Shown here one piece after another: positions 8,435-17,769 of a stretch of DNA of 64,000 bases. The stretch's first letter is position 1; each line of letters begins with the position of its first letter. The position numbers were made by a program, and so were the translations under genes. The notes under the pieces were generated by a model. The model did not search any database. It had not been told where the DNA came from and saw nothing but the letters and a program-made list of their open reading frames with translations. Source of the DNA: CAZNPH01 sp964574985 (GTDB taxonomy: Bacteria; Bacteroidota; Bacteroidia; Bacteroidales; SM23-62); the NCBI GenBank assembly GCA_964574985.1, contig CAZNPH010000019.1, positions 17,703-81,702 of the forward strand, given 5' to 3'.

Positions 8435-11400
8435 TCACTCGACAACCAGTTTTCCGCGGAAGATTCTTTCGCCTTTCAGCTCGAGGATGTAACATCCCGG
8501 AGCCAGCCGGCCTCTTTCCATGACCACCCTGCCGGTTCGTATGTCTTTTTCAAGGCGCAGGGCTTTGCCGGTCAGATCCCTGAGGATCATCGTATAAGGC
8601 TTGCCTTCCTCCGATGAAAAATCAATGGTGACCGAATGGCGGAATGGGTTGGGGTATATGCGCACTTCATGCTGCATCATGACCTTTGCCCCAGTTTCCA
8701 GCACATCGGTGATCCGGATGGTGAACTGTTTTTCAGTAAACAGACTGTCCTCGCCGCTGTCTGTGGAACGTACCCGGATGGAGCAGCTGTCTTTGCTCTC
8801 AAAGTCAAATGACACGGCCGCCAGCAGGGAATCTCCCGAAACGGTGAAGCTGCCATTGTCCGTATCCCCGGTTCCGGTCACCAGCATATAGCTGTGGGTG
8901 TCGGCCGAATCGGCATCGTCGGTGGTGAACCGTCCCACCAGGGCTCCCGCATCCAGGTTTTCGGCAATGCTGTCGGGATCCAGTGTAATATCCGCAGGTT
9001 CGCTGTTGGGGGAGGACTGCAGCCGGTTGTCCTCCAGGTTGGACATGGAGTGGCTGAAGGGCCCCACATCGGCCTTTTTGCTTCCGGTATTGGCAGGATC
9101 ACAGGGATCCGACTTTACTCCGGCGATCCTGTAATACTGCCTGTATGAGGTAGCCACCGGATCGGCATCGGTCCATGAATTGAGGCTTCCCGAGATGGTC
9201 TTCACCGGCTGGAGGCCCTTGGAATCGCTGCCCCGGTAGATGATGTAGCTGTCGAAATTCACCGGCACCCCTTCGATCTCATATTTGTCCCAGCGCAGGT
9301 TTACCCCGCCCACTGCACTGACATACTGCAGGAACAGTGTCTTGTGATAGGGGCTCAGTACGGACTCGTTGCCGCAGGTATCCACGGCGGAGATCTTGTA
9401 GAGGTACTGCTGCTCTTCGGGGTTGGAGGTGCTGTCTACCAGGATCGAGAGATCATCCACGCCCAGTGTTCCGATCACCTTGTACTGGTTGGTCGTATCG
9501 GTTTCCCTCCAGATGTTGTAGGAAACCACGCCCACCTCCGGTGTTTTCTCGAAAATGACCATATTCTTTCCGGTTTCCAGGTCAATGGTAACCAGGCAGA
9601 TCTCTTCCTGGCCGAAAGGCTCGGCCACCAGTACCTCGATGGTGTCGTAAACCCTGCATACATTGCCGTCGTTCCAGGCTTCGACCGAGTAGTTTCCGGA
9701 TTCTGAAACGGTGATGGAGGAGGAAGTGCTGTCAACATTCCACAGATAATGGTCATAAATTTCGCCGGCATCCAGGGTAACCGTTTCTCCCAGGCAGATG
9801 GCGGTATCCCTGCCCAGGTCCGGGCGGGCAATGTTGGGATCCACCATGACCTGCAGGGTGTCAGATTGGGAACATCCGTTCTCATCGGTGACCTTTACCG
9901 AATAGATGTCAGCAGAGGAAACTGTAATGGTCTGTGTACTCTCTCCCGTGCTCCAGTCATACTGTGCAAGTCCGCTCCCCCCGTCCAGCACAAGCTCATC
10001 GCCGTTGCAGATGTGCACATCCGCACCCAGGTCGATGACCGGCAGTGGATGGACGGTCACCGTGGCGTTGTTGCTTTCCACGCCGCTCATGTTGCACTCG
10101 TTGCGTACAAGCACATCATAGGATCCTGCATTACCGGCGGTGACCGACGCAAGCTCAAGGGTGGATGACGAGCCCCACCCGCCCAGAGCGGTTTCGTTTT
10201 TTCTCCAGGAATATTCCAGGGGAGTTGTGCCGTAGGCCGATACGCTGAGGGTCACCGTGTCGCCAGTGCAGTTTTCACTGCCTGCAGGCGGGGTGGTGAT
10301 CACCGGTGCGGATTTGACAAACAGTGTGGCCGTGGATGCAGTGTCATTGGGTGTGCAATTCCCCGAAACCACGCAGCGGTAGAGATACGCGTCCATGGAA
10401 GGGGTGATTCCGGNNNNNNNNNNNNNNNNNNNNNNNNNNNNNNNNNNNNNNNNNNNNNNNNNNNNNNNNNNNNNNNNNNNNNNNNNNNNNNNNNNNNNNN
10501 NNNNNNNNNNNNNGAACTGCACATCCAGGGTGGCCGGGTTGCTGGTCACCGATCCGCAGTCGTTGCTCACCGTGCACCTGAATTGTTTCTGGTCGTCTCC
10601 CGCGGGCGGGGTATAGCTGTAGGAATCTGCGCTGGCTCCGGCAATATCCGTCCATGCCCCCCCGGAGGGTTTTTCCTCCCACTGGCAGACAATGTCCGTC
10701 CCGGTTGCCGACACACTGAAGCCGGCCTCATCACCCAGGCATACGGCCTGCCCGTCGGGATGGACCAGGATGGCCGGATCGGATTTTACCTTCAGGATGG
10801 CAGAGATGGATGTATCCTTGGGTTCACAGTTCCCCGAAACCACGCAGCGGTAGAGATACGCGTCCATGGAAGGGGTGATTCCGGTGATGGACAACTGATT
10901 GTTACTGACCGTGTATTGCCCTGAAGTGCTCAGGCCGGACCAGTTTTCTCCCTCATCCTGGCTTTCCTGCCATGTGTATGTGAGTGCGTCCCCCGTTGCC
11001 GAAATACTGAAACTGGTGGCCGTTCCTTCGCACACGGTGTCGTTCACCGGCTCCTGGGTGATCTCCGGGGCGAACTGCACATCCAGGGTGGCCGGGTTGC
11101 TGGTCACCGATCCGCAGTCGTTGCTCGCCACACACACAAACTGTTTCTGGTCGTCTCCTGCCGGCGGTGTATAATTATATGTGGAAGAAGTTGCCCCGGA
11201 AATGTTTGTCCAGGAACCACCCTGGGGTTTTTCCATCCACTGGCAGACAATGTCGGTTCCGGAAGCGGAAACACTGAAACCGGCACCATCACCCAGGCAA
11301 ACGGTCTGATTGTCGGGGTGGACCAGGATGGAGGGATCGCTGTCCACGTTCAGTATGGCCGGGGCGGAGGTTGCGGTGGGAGAACAATCACCGGAAACAA

Positions 11401-12364
11401 TGCATCTGTAAAGACTACTGTCCATGGAAACCACAATGTCATCGATGGACAACTGATTGTCATTCACCGTGTATTTTCCCGAAGTGCTCAGGTTGCCCCA
11501 GTCGCCACCGCCGTCGGTGCTTATCTGCCATTGATAGGAGAGTCCGTCCCCGGTAGCCGTGATGCTGTAATTGGTGGATGTCCCTTCGCACACCGTGCTG
11601 GCGGAAGGATCCTGGGTAATGCCGGGTTTGAACAGGATATCCAGTGTGGCCGAATTGCTGGTTGCCTCCCCGCATCCGTTATAAACAACACATTTATACT
11701 GGCTCAGATCGTCTTCTGCCAGGGGGTAAAAAGAATAGGTTGATGAAGTTGCGCCGCTGATGGAGTACCAGGTGGTTTCCCCGTCCGGCATGACCTTCCA
11801 CTTGTATCTCCGGTGTTCCCCGGAAGCGCCGGCACTGAAAGAGGCCTGTTCATCCTCACAGATGGTTTGATCGTTGGGATGTGTCGATATGGTCACGCCG
11901 GCACTGGAATAAAAAAATTCAACCGTATCGGTGTTGTAGGCACCGCTTCCGCAATCCACCACGCACCAGTATTTTTGATTGGCTCTGTCTTCATTGGTCA
12001 CCGTAAATTTCGGGTCGGTTGCCCCGTCAATGGCCTCGGGTACCCATTGCCACAAACAAAGCCCCCCGCCGGGTCCACAGACCAATTTATATACCCAGGT
12101 GTACCACTGAAAAGTCCCGTCTGAATAACAGGGATTCGGAGTTATGGGAGATAAGGGTGGCCCAAAATAGGGTTCAACTGCATACAGATCCTTTTCCTCT
12201 CCGTCGCACATATCGTATGTTGAATAAGCAGTGGCATACCAACAATCATCCAGAAGACAATTATAGACATAAGGGCCATCACCGTCCGCCGCATAACAGG
12301 CTGTACCCAGCATAAACAATATCCCTGCAATGAGGGATCCGGCAAAAAACGGTCTTGTTTTCAT
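8435..12364 (-). CDS. Secreted multi-Ig/cadherin protein with T9SS type A sorting domain (contains assembly gap)
   Basis: About 1309 codons as drawn, but interrupted by 100 Ns. The N-terminus MKTRPFFAGSLIAGILFMLG is a signal peptide. Then come several Ig-like modules of about 90 residues with the pattern 'HP..QTVC.G..A.FSVSA' and 'YQW', two-Cys type. They are followed by gut-loop-type motifs (VIDLGADVHICNGDELVLDG, RPDLGRDTAICLGETVTLDA) and an FN3-like part (VSYNIWRETDTTNQYKVIG). A cadherin-like module follows (SIAENLDAGALVGRFTTDDAD) with a calcium-site-like DxDSxD. The C-terminal domain VRIYPNPFRHSVTIDF to GCYILELKGERIFRGKLVVE is a type A T9SS sorting signal. It is probably cell-surface attached and may bind other cells or glycans. 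It lies downstream of the LytTR regulator on the same strand, with 136 bp between them, in which I see no clear promoter. Confidence 0.85.
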   Translation of the reverse strand: MKTRPFFAGSLIAGILFMLGTACYAADGDGPYVYNCLLDDCWYATAYSTYDMCDGEEKDLYAVEPYFGPPLSPITPNPCYSDGTFQWYTWVYKLVCGPGGGLCLWQWVPEAIDGATDPKFTVTNEDRANQKYWCVVDCGSGAYNTDTVEFFYSSAGVTISTHPNDQTICEDEQASFSAGASGEHRRYKWKVMPDGETTWYSISGATSSTYSFYPLAEDDLSQYKCVVYNGCGEATSNSATLDILFKPGITQDPSASTVCEGTSTNYSITATGDGLSYQWQISTDGGGDWGNLSTSGKYTVNDNQLSIDDIVVSMDSSLYRCIVSGDCSPTATSAPAILNVDSDPSILVHPDNQTVCLGDGAGFSVSASGTDIVCQWMEKPQGGSWTNISGATSSTYNYTPPAGDDQKQFVCVASNDCGSVTSNPATLDVQFAPEITQEPVNDTVCEGTATSFSISATGDALTYTWQESQDEGENWSGLSTSGQYTVSNNQLSITGITPSMDAYLYRCVVSGNCEPKDTSISAILKVKSDPAILVHPDGQAVCLGDEAGFSVSATGTDIVCQWEEKPSGGAWTDIAGASADSYSYTPPAGDDQKQFRCTVSNDCGSVTSNPATLDVQFXXXXXXXXXXXXXXXXXXXXXXXXXXXXXXXXXXGITPSMDAYLYRCVVSGNCTPNDTASTATLFVKSAPVITTPPAGSENCTGDTVTLSVSAYGTTPLEYSWRKNETALGGWGSSSTLELASVTAGNAGSYDVLVRNECNMSGVESNNATVTVHPLPVIDLGADVHICNGDELVLDGGSGLAQYDWSTGESTQTITVSSADIYSVKVTDENGCSQSDTLQVMVDPNIARPDLGRDTAICLGETVTLDAGEIYDHYLWNVDSTSSSITVSESGNYSVEAWNDGNVCRVYDTIEVLVAEPFGQEEICLVTIDLETGKNMVIFEKTPEVGVVSYNIWRETDTTNQYKVIGTLGVDDLSILVDSTSNPEEQQYLYKISAVDTCGNESVLSPYHKTLFLQYVSAVGGVNLRWDKYEIEGVPVNFDSYIIYRGSDSKGLQPVKTISGSLNSWTDADPVATSYRQYYRIAGVKSDPCDPANTGSKKADVGPFSHSMSNLEDNRLQSSPNSEPADITLDPDSIAENLDAGALVGRFTTDDADSADTHSYMLVTGTGDTDNGSFTVSGDSLLAAVSFDFESKDSCSIRVRSTDSGEDSLFTEKQFTIRITDVLETGAKVMMQHEVRIYPNPFRHSVTIDFSSEEGKPYTMILRDLTGKALRLEKDIRTGRVVMERGRLAPGCYILELKGERIFRGKLVVE
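10414..10513. other. Assembly gap (100 N)
   Basis: Exactly 100 N bases within an Ig repeat of the preceding gene. The flanks are the end of one module (ATLDVQF) and the end of the next (GITPSMDAYLYRC). In the intact neighbouring copy these points are 63 codons (189 bp) apart. The true gap is therefore probably near 189 bp or that plus whole repeat units, and 100 is a placeholder. Confidence 0.97.
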
Positions 12365-12500
12365 GATTTCGAGGTAAAAGGTTAAATTCCAATATACAAG
12401 TTACTGTGCAACCCCCTTGTTAGGCAAAGAAATGTTGTATCCGGCGGGGAATCCGGGATAAACGGCAGCATAAGCGTGATGACTGAAAAAACAGGAAAAA

Positions 12501-13271
12501 TTAAAGTTCGAGGCGGAGGCGTTTTCTGACTGAATCGCGGAAGGTCCTGCCCACCGGGATCCTGTCCCTGCCGATGTATAAACTATTGTGATCGGCCGAT
12601 TCGATGTACTCGGTATTGACCGCGAAGGATTTATGTGTTTGCAGGAAAAGCCCTTTGGGGAGTCCGGCCAGGAATTTCTGCAGGGACGAGCGGACCAGGT
12701 ATTTTTTATCCCTGCAATGCAGTTCGACATAATTCCCGTCCGATCCGATCCAGCGGATCTCCCGGAAACGGACCTTGACCATCAGATGGTCCTGTTTGAT
12801 GAACATGTGATCAGGCGTCTTTTCTTTTCTTTCCCGGGCATCTGTGCCGTCCCGGGGCCCCGGCCGGTCGCCCGGCGGGAAGCCGGCTTCTTTGCGGCTC
12901 ATGAAATTGGAGAAGGCGATCTCAATGGCCGCATACAGGTCTTTCTTTTCGAATGGTTTTACAATGTAGGCGTCCGGGTTCACCCCGCGGGCCCTTTCCA
13001 CTGTTCCCCTGTCGGCATGGCTGGTCAGGAAAATAACCGGGATGTCCGTCTGTGAGCGGGCCGTACGGGCCAGTTCAATCCCGTCCGGCGAACTTTTCAG
13101 GACAATGTCGATGAGCAGCAGGTCGGGTTCGTGCAGACGGACCATTTCCATGGCCTCATCATAGGCGGTTGCGATGCAGGGAACATCATAGCCCAGCTCC
13201 GTCAGCGTATAGCGGATGTCTTCCGCGATGATCAGTTCGTCTTCGACGATGAGGATGCGGATTTTGCTCAT
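12501..13271 (-). CDS. LytTR-family response regulator
   Basis: 256 residues. The receiver domain (1-120) has the acidic pair ED at 10-11, phospho-acceptor D55 in LLLIDIV, the switch Thr in FLTSHAD, and the conserved Lys in YIVKPF. A charged linker (about 125-150) leads to a LytTR DNA-binding domain with WIGSDGNYVELHC and the typical HKSFAVNTEYI. It overlaps the upstream sensor kinase gene by 4 nt (ATGA), so the two form a translationally coupled two-component pair. Targets are unknown; the secreted Ig protein gene just downstream is a candidate by position. Confidence 0.92.
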   Translation of the reverse strand: MSKIRILIVEDELIIAEDIRYTLTELGYDVPCIATAYDEAMEMVRLHEPDLLLIDIVLKSSPDGIELARTARSQTDIPVIFLTSHADRGTVERARGVNPDAYIVKPFEKKDLYAAIEIAFSNFMSRKEAGFPPGDRPGPRDGTDARERKEKTPDHMFIKQDHLMVKVRFREIRWIGSDGNYVELHCRDKKYLVRSSLQKFLAGLPKGLFLQTHKSFAVNTEYIESADHNSLYIGRDRIPVGRTFRDSVRKRLRLEL

Positions 13272-15550
13272 GGCTGCTCAGTTTTGAAAGCAAGTTCGAA
13301 GACCGCCCCGTTTTCATTCCTGAAACGCGGAATCCCTTTTAACTGGCGGGACAGGATAGTCACCAGTCTGAGTCCGATCGATGATGTTTTCCCGGGATCC
13401 ATGTTTTCCGGAAGGCCTTTTCCGTCATCGGCCACGGTCAGGAGCCAGCCATTGGATCCCTGTTTGAGCAGCCGGATCTGAACCTCCCCGTTTTTCCTGC
13501 TTTCAAATGCATATTTGTAGGCATTGGTCACCAGTTCATTGACAATGAGACCCACCGGGATGGCACATTCAATATCCAGATGGGCGTCCCGGGTATCCAC
13601 GGTGGTCCGGACGTCCCCCGAAGAATAGGTTTCTGAAAGAAAATCCGTCAGCTTTACAAGGTAATCCTGAAAATCGATACTGGCAAGGTGATCGGACTGG
13701 TATAGTGTCTGGTGGATCAGGGCCATGGATTTCACCCGGCTCTGACCGGTTTTCACCGCATCCCGGATGGTTTTGTCTTTTATGTTCTGTGTTTGCAGAC
13801 TGAGCAGTGAGGAGATGATCTGCAGGTTGTTTTTCACCCGGTGGTGGATCTCCCGCAGGAGAACTTCCTTTTCATCCAGGGATTCGGTAAGCTTGTCGTT
13901 GATGGTCTGGATCTCCTCTTTCTGTTCGGCCAGCAATTGGTTGGCCTTTTTCTTGTGCAGGTAGCCCCTCAGGATAAAAAATCCCATCACGGCCACCAGC
14001 ACAAATCCGGCGGTAAAAGCATTGCGCATGATCTTCTGGCGTTTCAGCTCCTCCCGGTGGGCCAGCTGTTCCCGGGCCTGCTGAAATTCGGCCTCCTGCT
14101 GTTCTTTGTCGAATGCATACTGCATCTCCATTTGGGTGATCTTTTTGATGTTGGCGGCGTTGGCCAGACTGTCGTTCATTTCCCTGAACAGGGAGAGGTA
14201 CCGGTATGCCGCACGGTAATTGCCCAGGTCTGCGTACAGGGTGCTGAGTGTTTCGGCCGATGAACGGATCAGCCCGGGATAGCCCAGCTCCTCACTGATC
14301 CGGAGCCCCCGGTTCAGCATTTTCAGCGCCTCGTGGCGGTTCCCTGCCCGGCAAAAAATCTTTCCCAGGTTGATGCAGATCTCTGCAATGCCCTTTCTGT
14401 ATCCGATATCCGTGGCCAGGGCCAGGCCTTTTTCATAAATGCGGGTGGATTCAGCGGTCCTGCCCTGCCTTTCAAGGACCAGCCCGCTGTTCAGGTACCC
14501 GGCCACCATGCCCTGCTTGTCCCCGGTTTCCCGGTGAATCCGGAGCCCTTCCCTGAAATGTTCCAGGGCCCCGGCATATTTCCCTTGTTTCTCATAAATA
14601 TTGCCGATGTTGTAACGGGCGATGGCAATACCCCTTTTGTCTCTGACCTCCTGCATGATCTGCAGGTTCTTCATCTGGTTTTCCAGGGCTTTTTCATAAT
14701 CCTCCAGGTAGTAATAGATGATCCCGATGTTCCCGTAAGCGGCACCCACCTCGCCCCTGACCCCAATCTGCTCATTGAGCCGCAGGGAATGGAAATAATG
14801 GTCCAGGGCATGCCGGTAGTTGCCCTGGTAATCGTAGATGATGGCCAGGTGGTTGTGCATCATGGCCACCCCTGCCGAATCCCCCAGTTCCCGGGAGATG
14901 GCCATGGATTTTTTATAATATTCCAGGGCCTTTTCATAATCCCCCATATACTTGTGGCAATGTCCGATGTTGTTGTAGTTGTCGGAGATCCTTTCCCGGT
15001 CACCGGTCCGCCGGCCGGCTTCCAGGCTTTTCATGAAATATTCCAGGGCCAGCGGGTAATCCGATTGCACGCCATGGGTGATCCCCACCTTCAGTGCGGC
15101 ATCGGCCATCCCGTCGGAATCACCCAATTCAGTATACATTTCCAGGGCTTCCAGGTAATGTTTTCTTCCCGTATCCCAGTTTTCCGTAGCCGTATGCAGG
15201 AGCCCCTCTGTAATTTTACAATCCGCCAGTCCCGTGGCCCAGCCCAGCGTGCGGGACAATTTGACGGCTTCCTGCCAGTATTGACGGGCCTTGGAGGGAT
15301 CGCTTTTTCTGAGCTCATACGCCAGGGCATTCAGGACGTTCACCCGGCCGGTATCGGGTGGAGCCGTTTCCAGGAGGGTAAACAGACTGTCAACCGGGGA
15401 GATAAACCGGGCATAACGGGCATGCAGGGCGGATGTGGCCGGCACACATGCAGTAAGGAAAAAACAAGTGGCAATACAAAAGATCCTGTACCGACCGGTC
15501 GGCATCAAGTGTTGCGGGAGCAGGGCCAGGCACTGCCGGATCATGATCAT
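13268..15550 (-). CDS. TPR-containing sensor histidine kinase (HisKA_2 type)
   Basis: About 760 residues. An N-terminal signal with a possible lipobox (FFLTAC) leads into some ten TPR units (for example YNNIGHCHKYMGDYEKALEY, YGNIGIIYYYLEDYEKALE), so the sensor part lies outside the cytoplasm. A coiled coil (KEQQEAEFQQAREQLAHREE) and one transmembrane helix follow. The HisKA_2 phosphorylation helix (LREIHHRVKNNLQIISSLL, about residue 565) and a HATPase domain (NELVTNAYKYAF, VADDGKGLPE, IGLRLV) end the protein. Start options are GTG 15553, ATG 15550, ATG 15544 and ATG 15505; the last gives the most normal signal peptide. The partner is the LytTR regulator that overlaps its 3' end. Confidence 0.88.
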   Translation of the reverse strand: MIMIRQCLALLPQHLMPTGRYRIFCIATCFFLTACVPATSALHARYARFISPVDSLFTLLETAPPDTGRVNVLNALAYELRKSDPSKARQYWQEAVKLSRTLGWATGLADCKITEGLLHTATENWDTGRKHYLEALEMYTELGDSDGMADAALKVGITHGVQSDYPLALEYFMKSLEAGRRTGDRERISDNYNNIGHCHKYMGDYEKALEYYKKSMAISRELGDSAGVAMMHNHLAIIYDYQGNYRHALDHYFHSLRLNEQIGVRGEVGAAYGNIGIIYYYLEDYEKALENQMKNLQIMQEVRDKRGIAIARYNIGNIYEKQGKYAGALEHFREGLRIHRETGDKQGMVAGYLNSGLVLERQGRTAESTRIYEKGLALATDIGYRKGIAEICINLGKIFCRAGNRHEALKMLNRGLRISEELGYPGLIRSSAETLSTLYADLGNYRAAYRYLSLFREMNDSLANAANIKKITQMEMQYAFDKEQQEAEFQQAREQLAHREELKRQKIMRNAFTAGFVLVAVMGFFILRGYLHKKKANQLLAEQKEEIQTINDKLTESLDEKEVLLREIHHRVKNNLQIISSLLSLQTQNIKDKTIRDAVKTGQSRVKSMALIHQTLYQSDHLASIDFQDYLVKLTDFLSETYSSGDVRTTVDTRDAHLDIECAIPVGLIVNELVTNAYKYAFESRKNGEVQIRLLKQGSNGWLLTVADDGKGLPENMDPGKTSSIGLRLVTILSRQLKGIPRFRNENGAVFELAFKTEQP

Positions 15551-15634
15551 CACATCCCGGAATTAATCATTTCACGCGATAAGTTAGGGCATATTTCAAC
15601 GCGATTCAAGTGATGCCCGGCATCCGTTTGCCCT

Positions 15635-17746
15635 TCACTCGATCACCGCGATGGAATGAATATGCAGATAGGGGACGGTAAAGCCCGTTGTTCCGCCGTC
15701 ATATTCAAAATCCAGGGGCTGGTTTCCGGGCATCAGGGTGACCGATCCGGGCTTTTTATCTGTTTTTACCCGGACGCCGATGTTGTAAACCGGCAGTACG
15801 TGTTCGGAGATCTTGTTGGTCCCGCGGGCGGATTTTTCCCGGAAATGGTTCACCAGATGGACCTGCCGGCTGCCGTCCTTTTCCGTCAGCACCACTTCCA
15901 CCACTGAAGGAGCATTTACCTCCACAAGCTTTTCGGAAATGGTCATGTTGAGCAGGTTCCTGAACATGTTGGTAAGGTTCCACTGGGGATATTCCATGAC
16001 CGCCTCAAAGATGTCATTGCCGAGGAAAACGGCGTGGCCCTGGCCATACCGGTTGAGGGTGATGGCCGGATGGCCGGTGTATTTCCCCGGGGGCGAAGAG
16101 CGGTGGACATAATTCCCGTCCTCCATCAGCAGGGGCTCCCGGAGATCGGCCAGCACCTCCGCGGAAGTGGCTTCCAGCAATGCGCAGTCACCGTAAGTCT
16201 GCTGGGGCATATCCAGCACGTCCTTTTTCAGTTTCTCCTCTTTGATCACGATGTGGGAATGGTCGAAACCGTATTTGCCCACCGGTTTTGCGCCGAATAC
16301 ATCCTCCAGGCCGAATTCCCCTGCCGGTTTGAAATCCTCGTCCTGGCTTCCGGTCAGTGAAACGGCCACCAGGGTGCCCCCGTCCCTGACAAAACCGCGC
16401 AGGGCATTTTCCAGTTCCGTGCCGAGGTACCGCTGGTCGGGCAGGATGACCGCCTTGTAGCGGTCCATGTTCTTCAGCAGGGTTTTTTCATCCAGGATGT
16501 TGAAATGAAAACCGCTTTGCAGCAGCATGTTGAAGGCTCCGCGCAGACTCTCGTCGGGGACGTACAGGTCCGGGCCGTGGGTGAAATGACCGGCCGGTGA
16601 GTTCAGCACCGCAATATAGGGTACCGGATTGGCCCCTTCACAAAGCTCCTCCCGTGCCATTACAAATTCAAAGGTCTTTTTGTACTGGTCCATCAGGGCG
16701 GGTTCCACCCCGAACTCCGGCCTGATCTGGTACCCGGGGAAGGTGCGTCCGCCGTTGGCCATGATGGCCCCGCATTCCTGCATCATGGCTTCCGCGGGCT
16801 TGACACCCCATCCGCCCCACCAGGAAAGGAAGGCCGTGTTCATGATGTCGAAGGGCTTGTCCAGGGTCACCCAGTTCTTGGCAATGAAGCTCGCCTCATC
16901 CACCTGGTCGTAGGGGAGGATATCCAGGGACAGGAATCCCAGGTCTTCCGGGGGTAATTCGGGCTGCCGGTAGGTGTATGACCAGTTGATGGCCACCAGG
17001 ATATCCGGGTTGCCCCGGTGGACCGCATTGATGGCATCCCGGCGGATCCTTTTGCCTTCCTTCAGCAGCCACCCGATGTAGGTTTCCCACATGGGATGAT
17101 CCTCCGACAGGGGATATTCATGGCCCGTATCCTTGCAGAATTTCCTTTTGGCGTGACGGTCATCGGGATCATTGACATACAAAAAATCAAAGAAGAGTCC
17201 GTTTACATCATAATTCCCCGCAAACTCCTCCAGGATGGGCAGCAGCATCTCTTCCAGGTACGGACTGAACAAGGATACCTTGTGCCTTTTTTCACCGTTC
17301 TCTTTGGTCAGCAGCCATTCGGGGTGGTCCCGCCGGACCGGCTCGCCGCCGGTCACGTTGAAATAGGCAATGGTGGTGATGCCCCGTTTTTTGCAGGCAT
17401 CCAGGATATCCCCCACCATATCGGTGTCTTCCGGAAGTTTGGGATGGATGTATCCGTGTTCCCCTTTCCGGTAATAGAGCCATCCGCGCATGCACAGAGC
17501 GTGCAGGGAAACGGTCTGCACATGGGCCTGCTCCAGTTGCCGGGCCCATTCATCCGCATCCAGGTTTTTGGTGACATTTCCGGCGGCTTCATAGGTGTGG
17601 AAGTCGAAAAAAAGCTTCCGCCAGGAATCCCGGTACCACTGGTCCGGGTTGCCGGAAATGCCCTGTGCGTTAAGTCCTTCCGGCAGGCATGCGGTGACAG
17701 CCACAATGGCCAGGCATGCAAAACTGGTAAGAATGGATTTTTTCAT
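15635..17746 (-). CDS. Secreted TIM-barrel glycoside hydrolase (GHL6/GH42-like)
   Basis: 703 residues with an N-terminal export signal; both a lipobox-like VTAC and a signal peptidase I site after LNAQ are possible. The N-terminal barrel has FDFHTYEAAGNVTKNLDADEWA, GITTIAYFNVTGGE, HPEWLLTKENGEK and the acidic strand end DVNGLFFDFLYVND, a pattern of the hypothetical glycosidase group GHL6. The middle part (YIAVLNSPAGHFTHGPD, ILDEKTLLKNMDRYKAVILPDQRYL, VRDGGTLVAVSL) resembles the trimerisation domain of GH42 beta-galactosidases. A C-terminal beta domain ends the protein. Relation to alpha-L-fucosidase family GH151 is possible, but I cannot fix the specificity. It lies 23 bp after the sugar porter gene in the same operon. 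Confidence 0.72.
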   Translation of the reverse strand: MKKSILTSFACLAIVAVTACLPEGLNAQGISGNPDQWYRDSWRKLFFDFHTYEAAGNVTKNLDADEWARQLEQAHVQTVSLHALCMRGWLYYRKGEHGYIHPKLPEDTDMVGDILDACKKRGITTIAYFNVTGGEPVRRDHPEWLLTKENGEKRHKVSLFSPYLEEMLLPILEEFAGNYDVNGLFFDFLYVNDPDDRHAKRKFCKDTGHEYPLSEDHPMWETYIGWLLKEGKRIRRDAINAVHRGNPDILVAINWSYTYRQPELPPEDLGFLSLDILPYDQVDEASFIAKNWVTLDKPFDIMNTAFLSWWGGWGVKPAEAMMQECGAIMANGGRTFPGYQIRPEFGVEPALMDQYKKTFEFVMAREELCEGANPVPYIAVLNSPAGHFTHGPDLYVPDESLRGAFNMLLQSGFHFNILDEKTLLKNMDRYKAVILPDQRYLGTELENALRGFVRDGGTLVAVSLTGSQDEDFKPAGEFGLEDVFGAKPVGKYGFDHSHIVIKEEKLKKDVLDMPQQTYGDCALLEATSAEVLADLREPLLMEDGNYVHRSSPPGKYTGHPAITLNRYGQGHAVFLGNDIFEAVMEYPQWNLTNMFRNLLNMTISEKLVEVNAPSVVEVVLTEKDGSRQVHLVNHFREKSARGTNKISEHVLPVYNIGVRVKTDKKPGSVTLMPGNQPLDFEYDGGTTGFTVPYLHIHSIAVIE

Positions 17747-17769
17747 GGTTTTGTTATCGTTGGTTCATT

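Noticed and set aside
14333..15613. 426-residue plus-strand frame over the TPR kinase
   Set aside because: Antisense to TPR repeats; its repetitive His/Pro/Gly content is that of a reverse-strand shadow.
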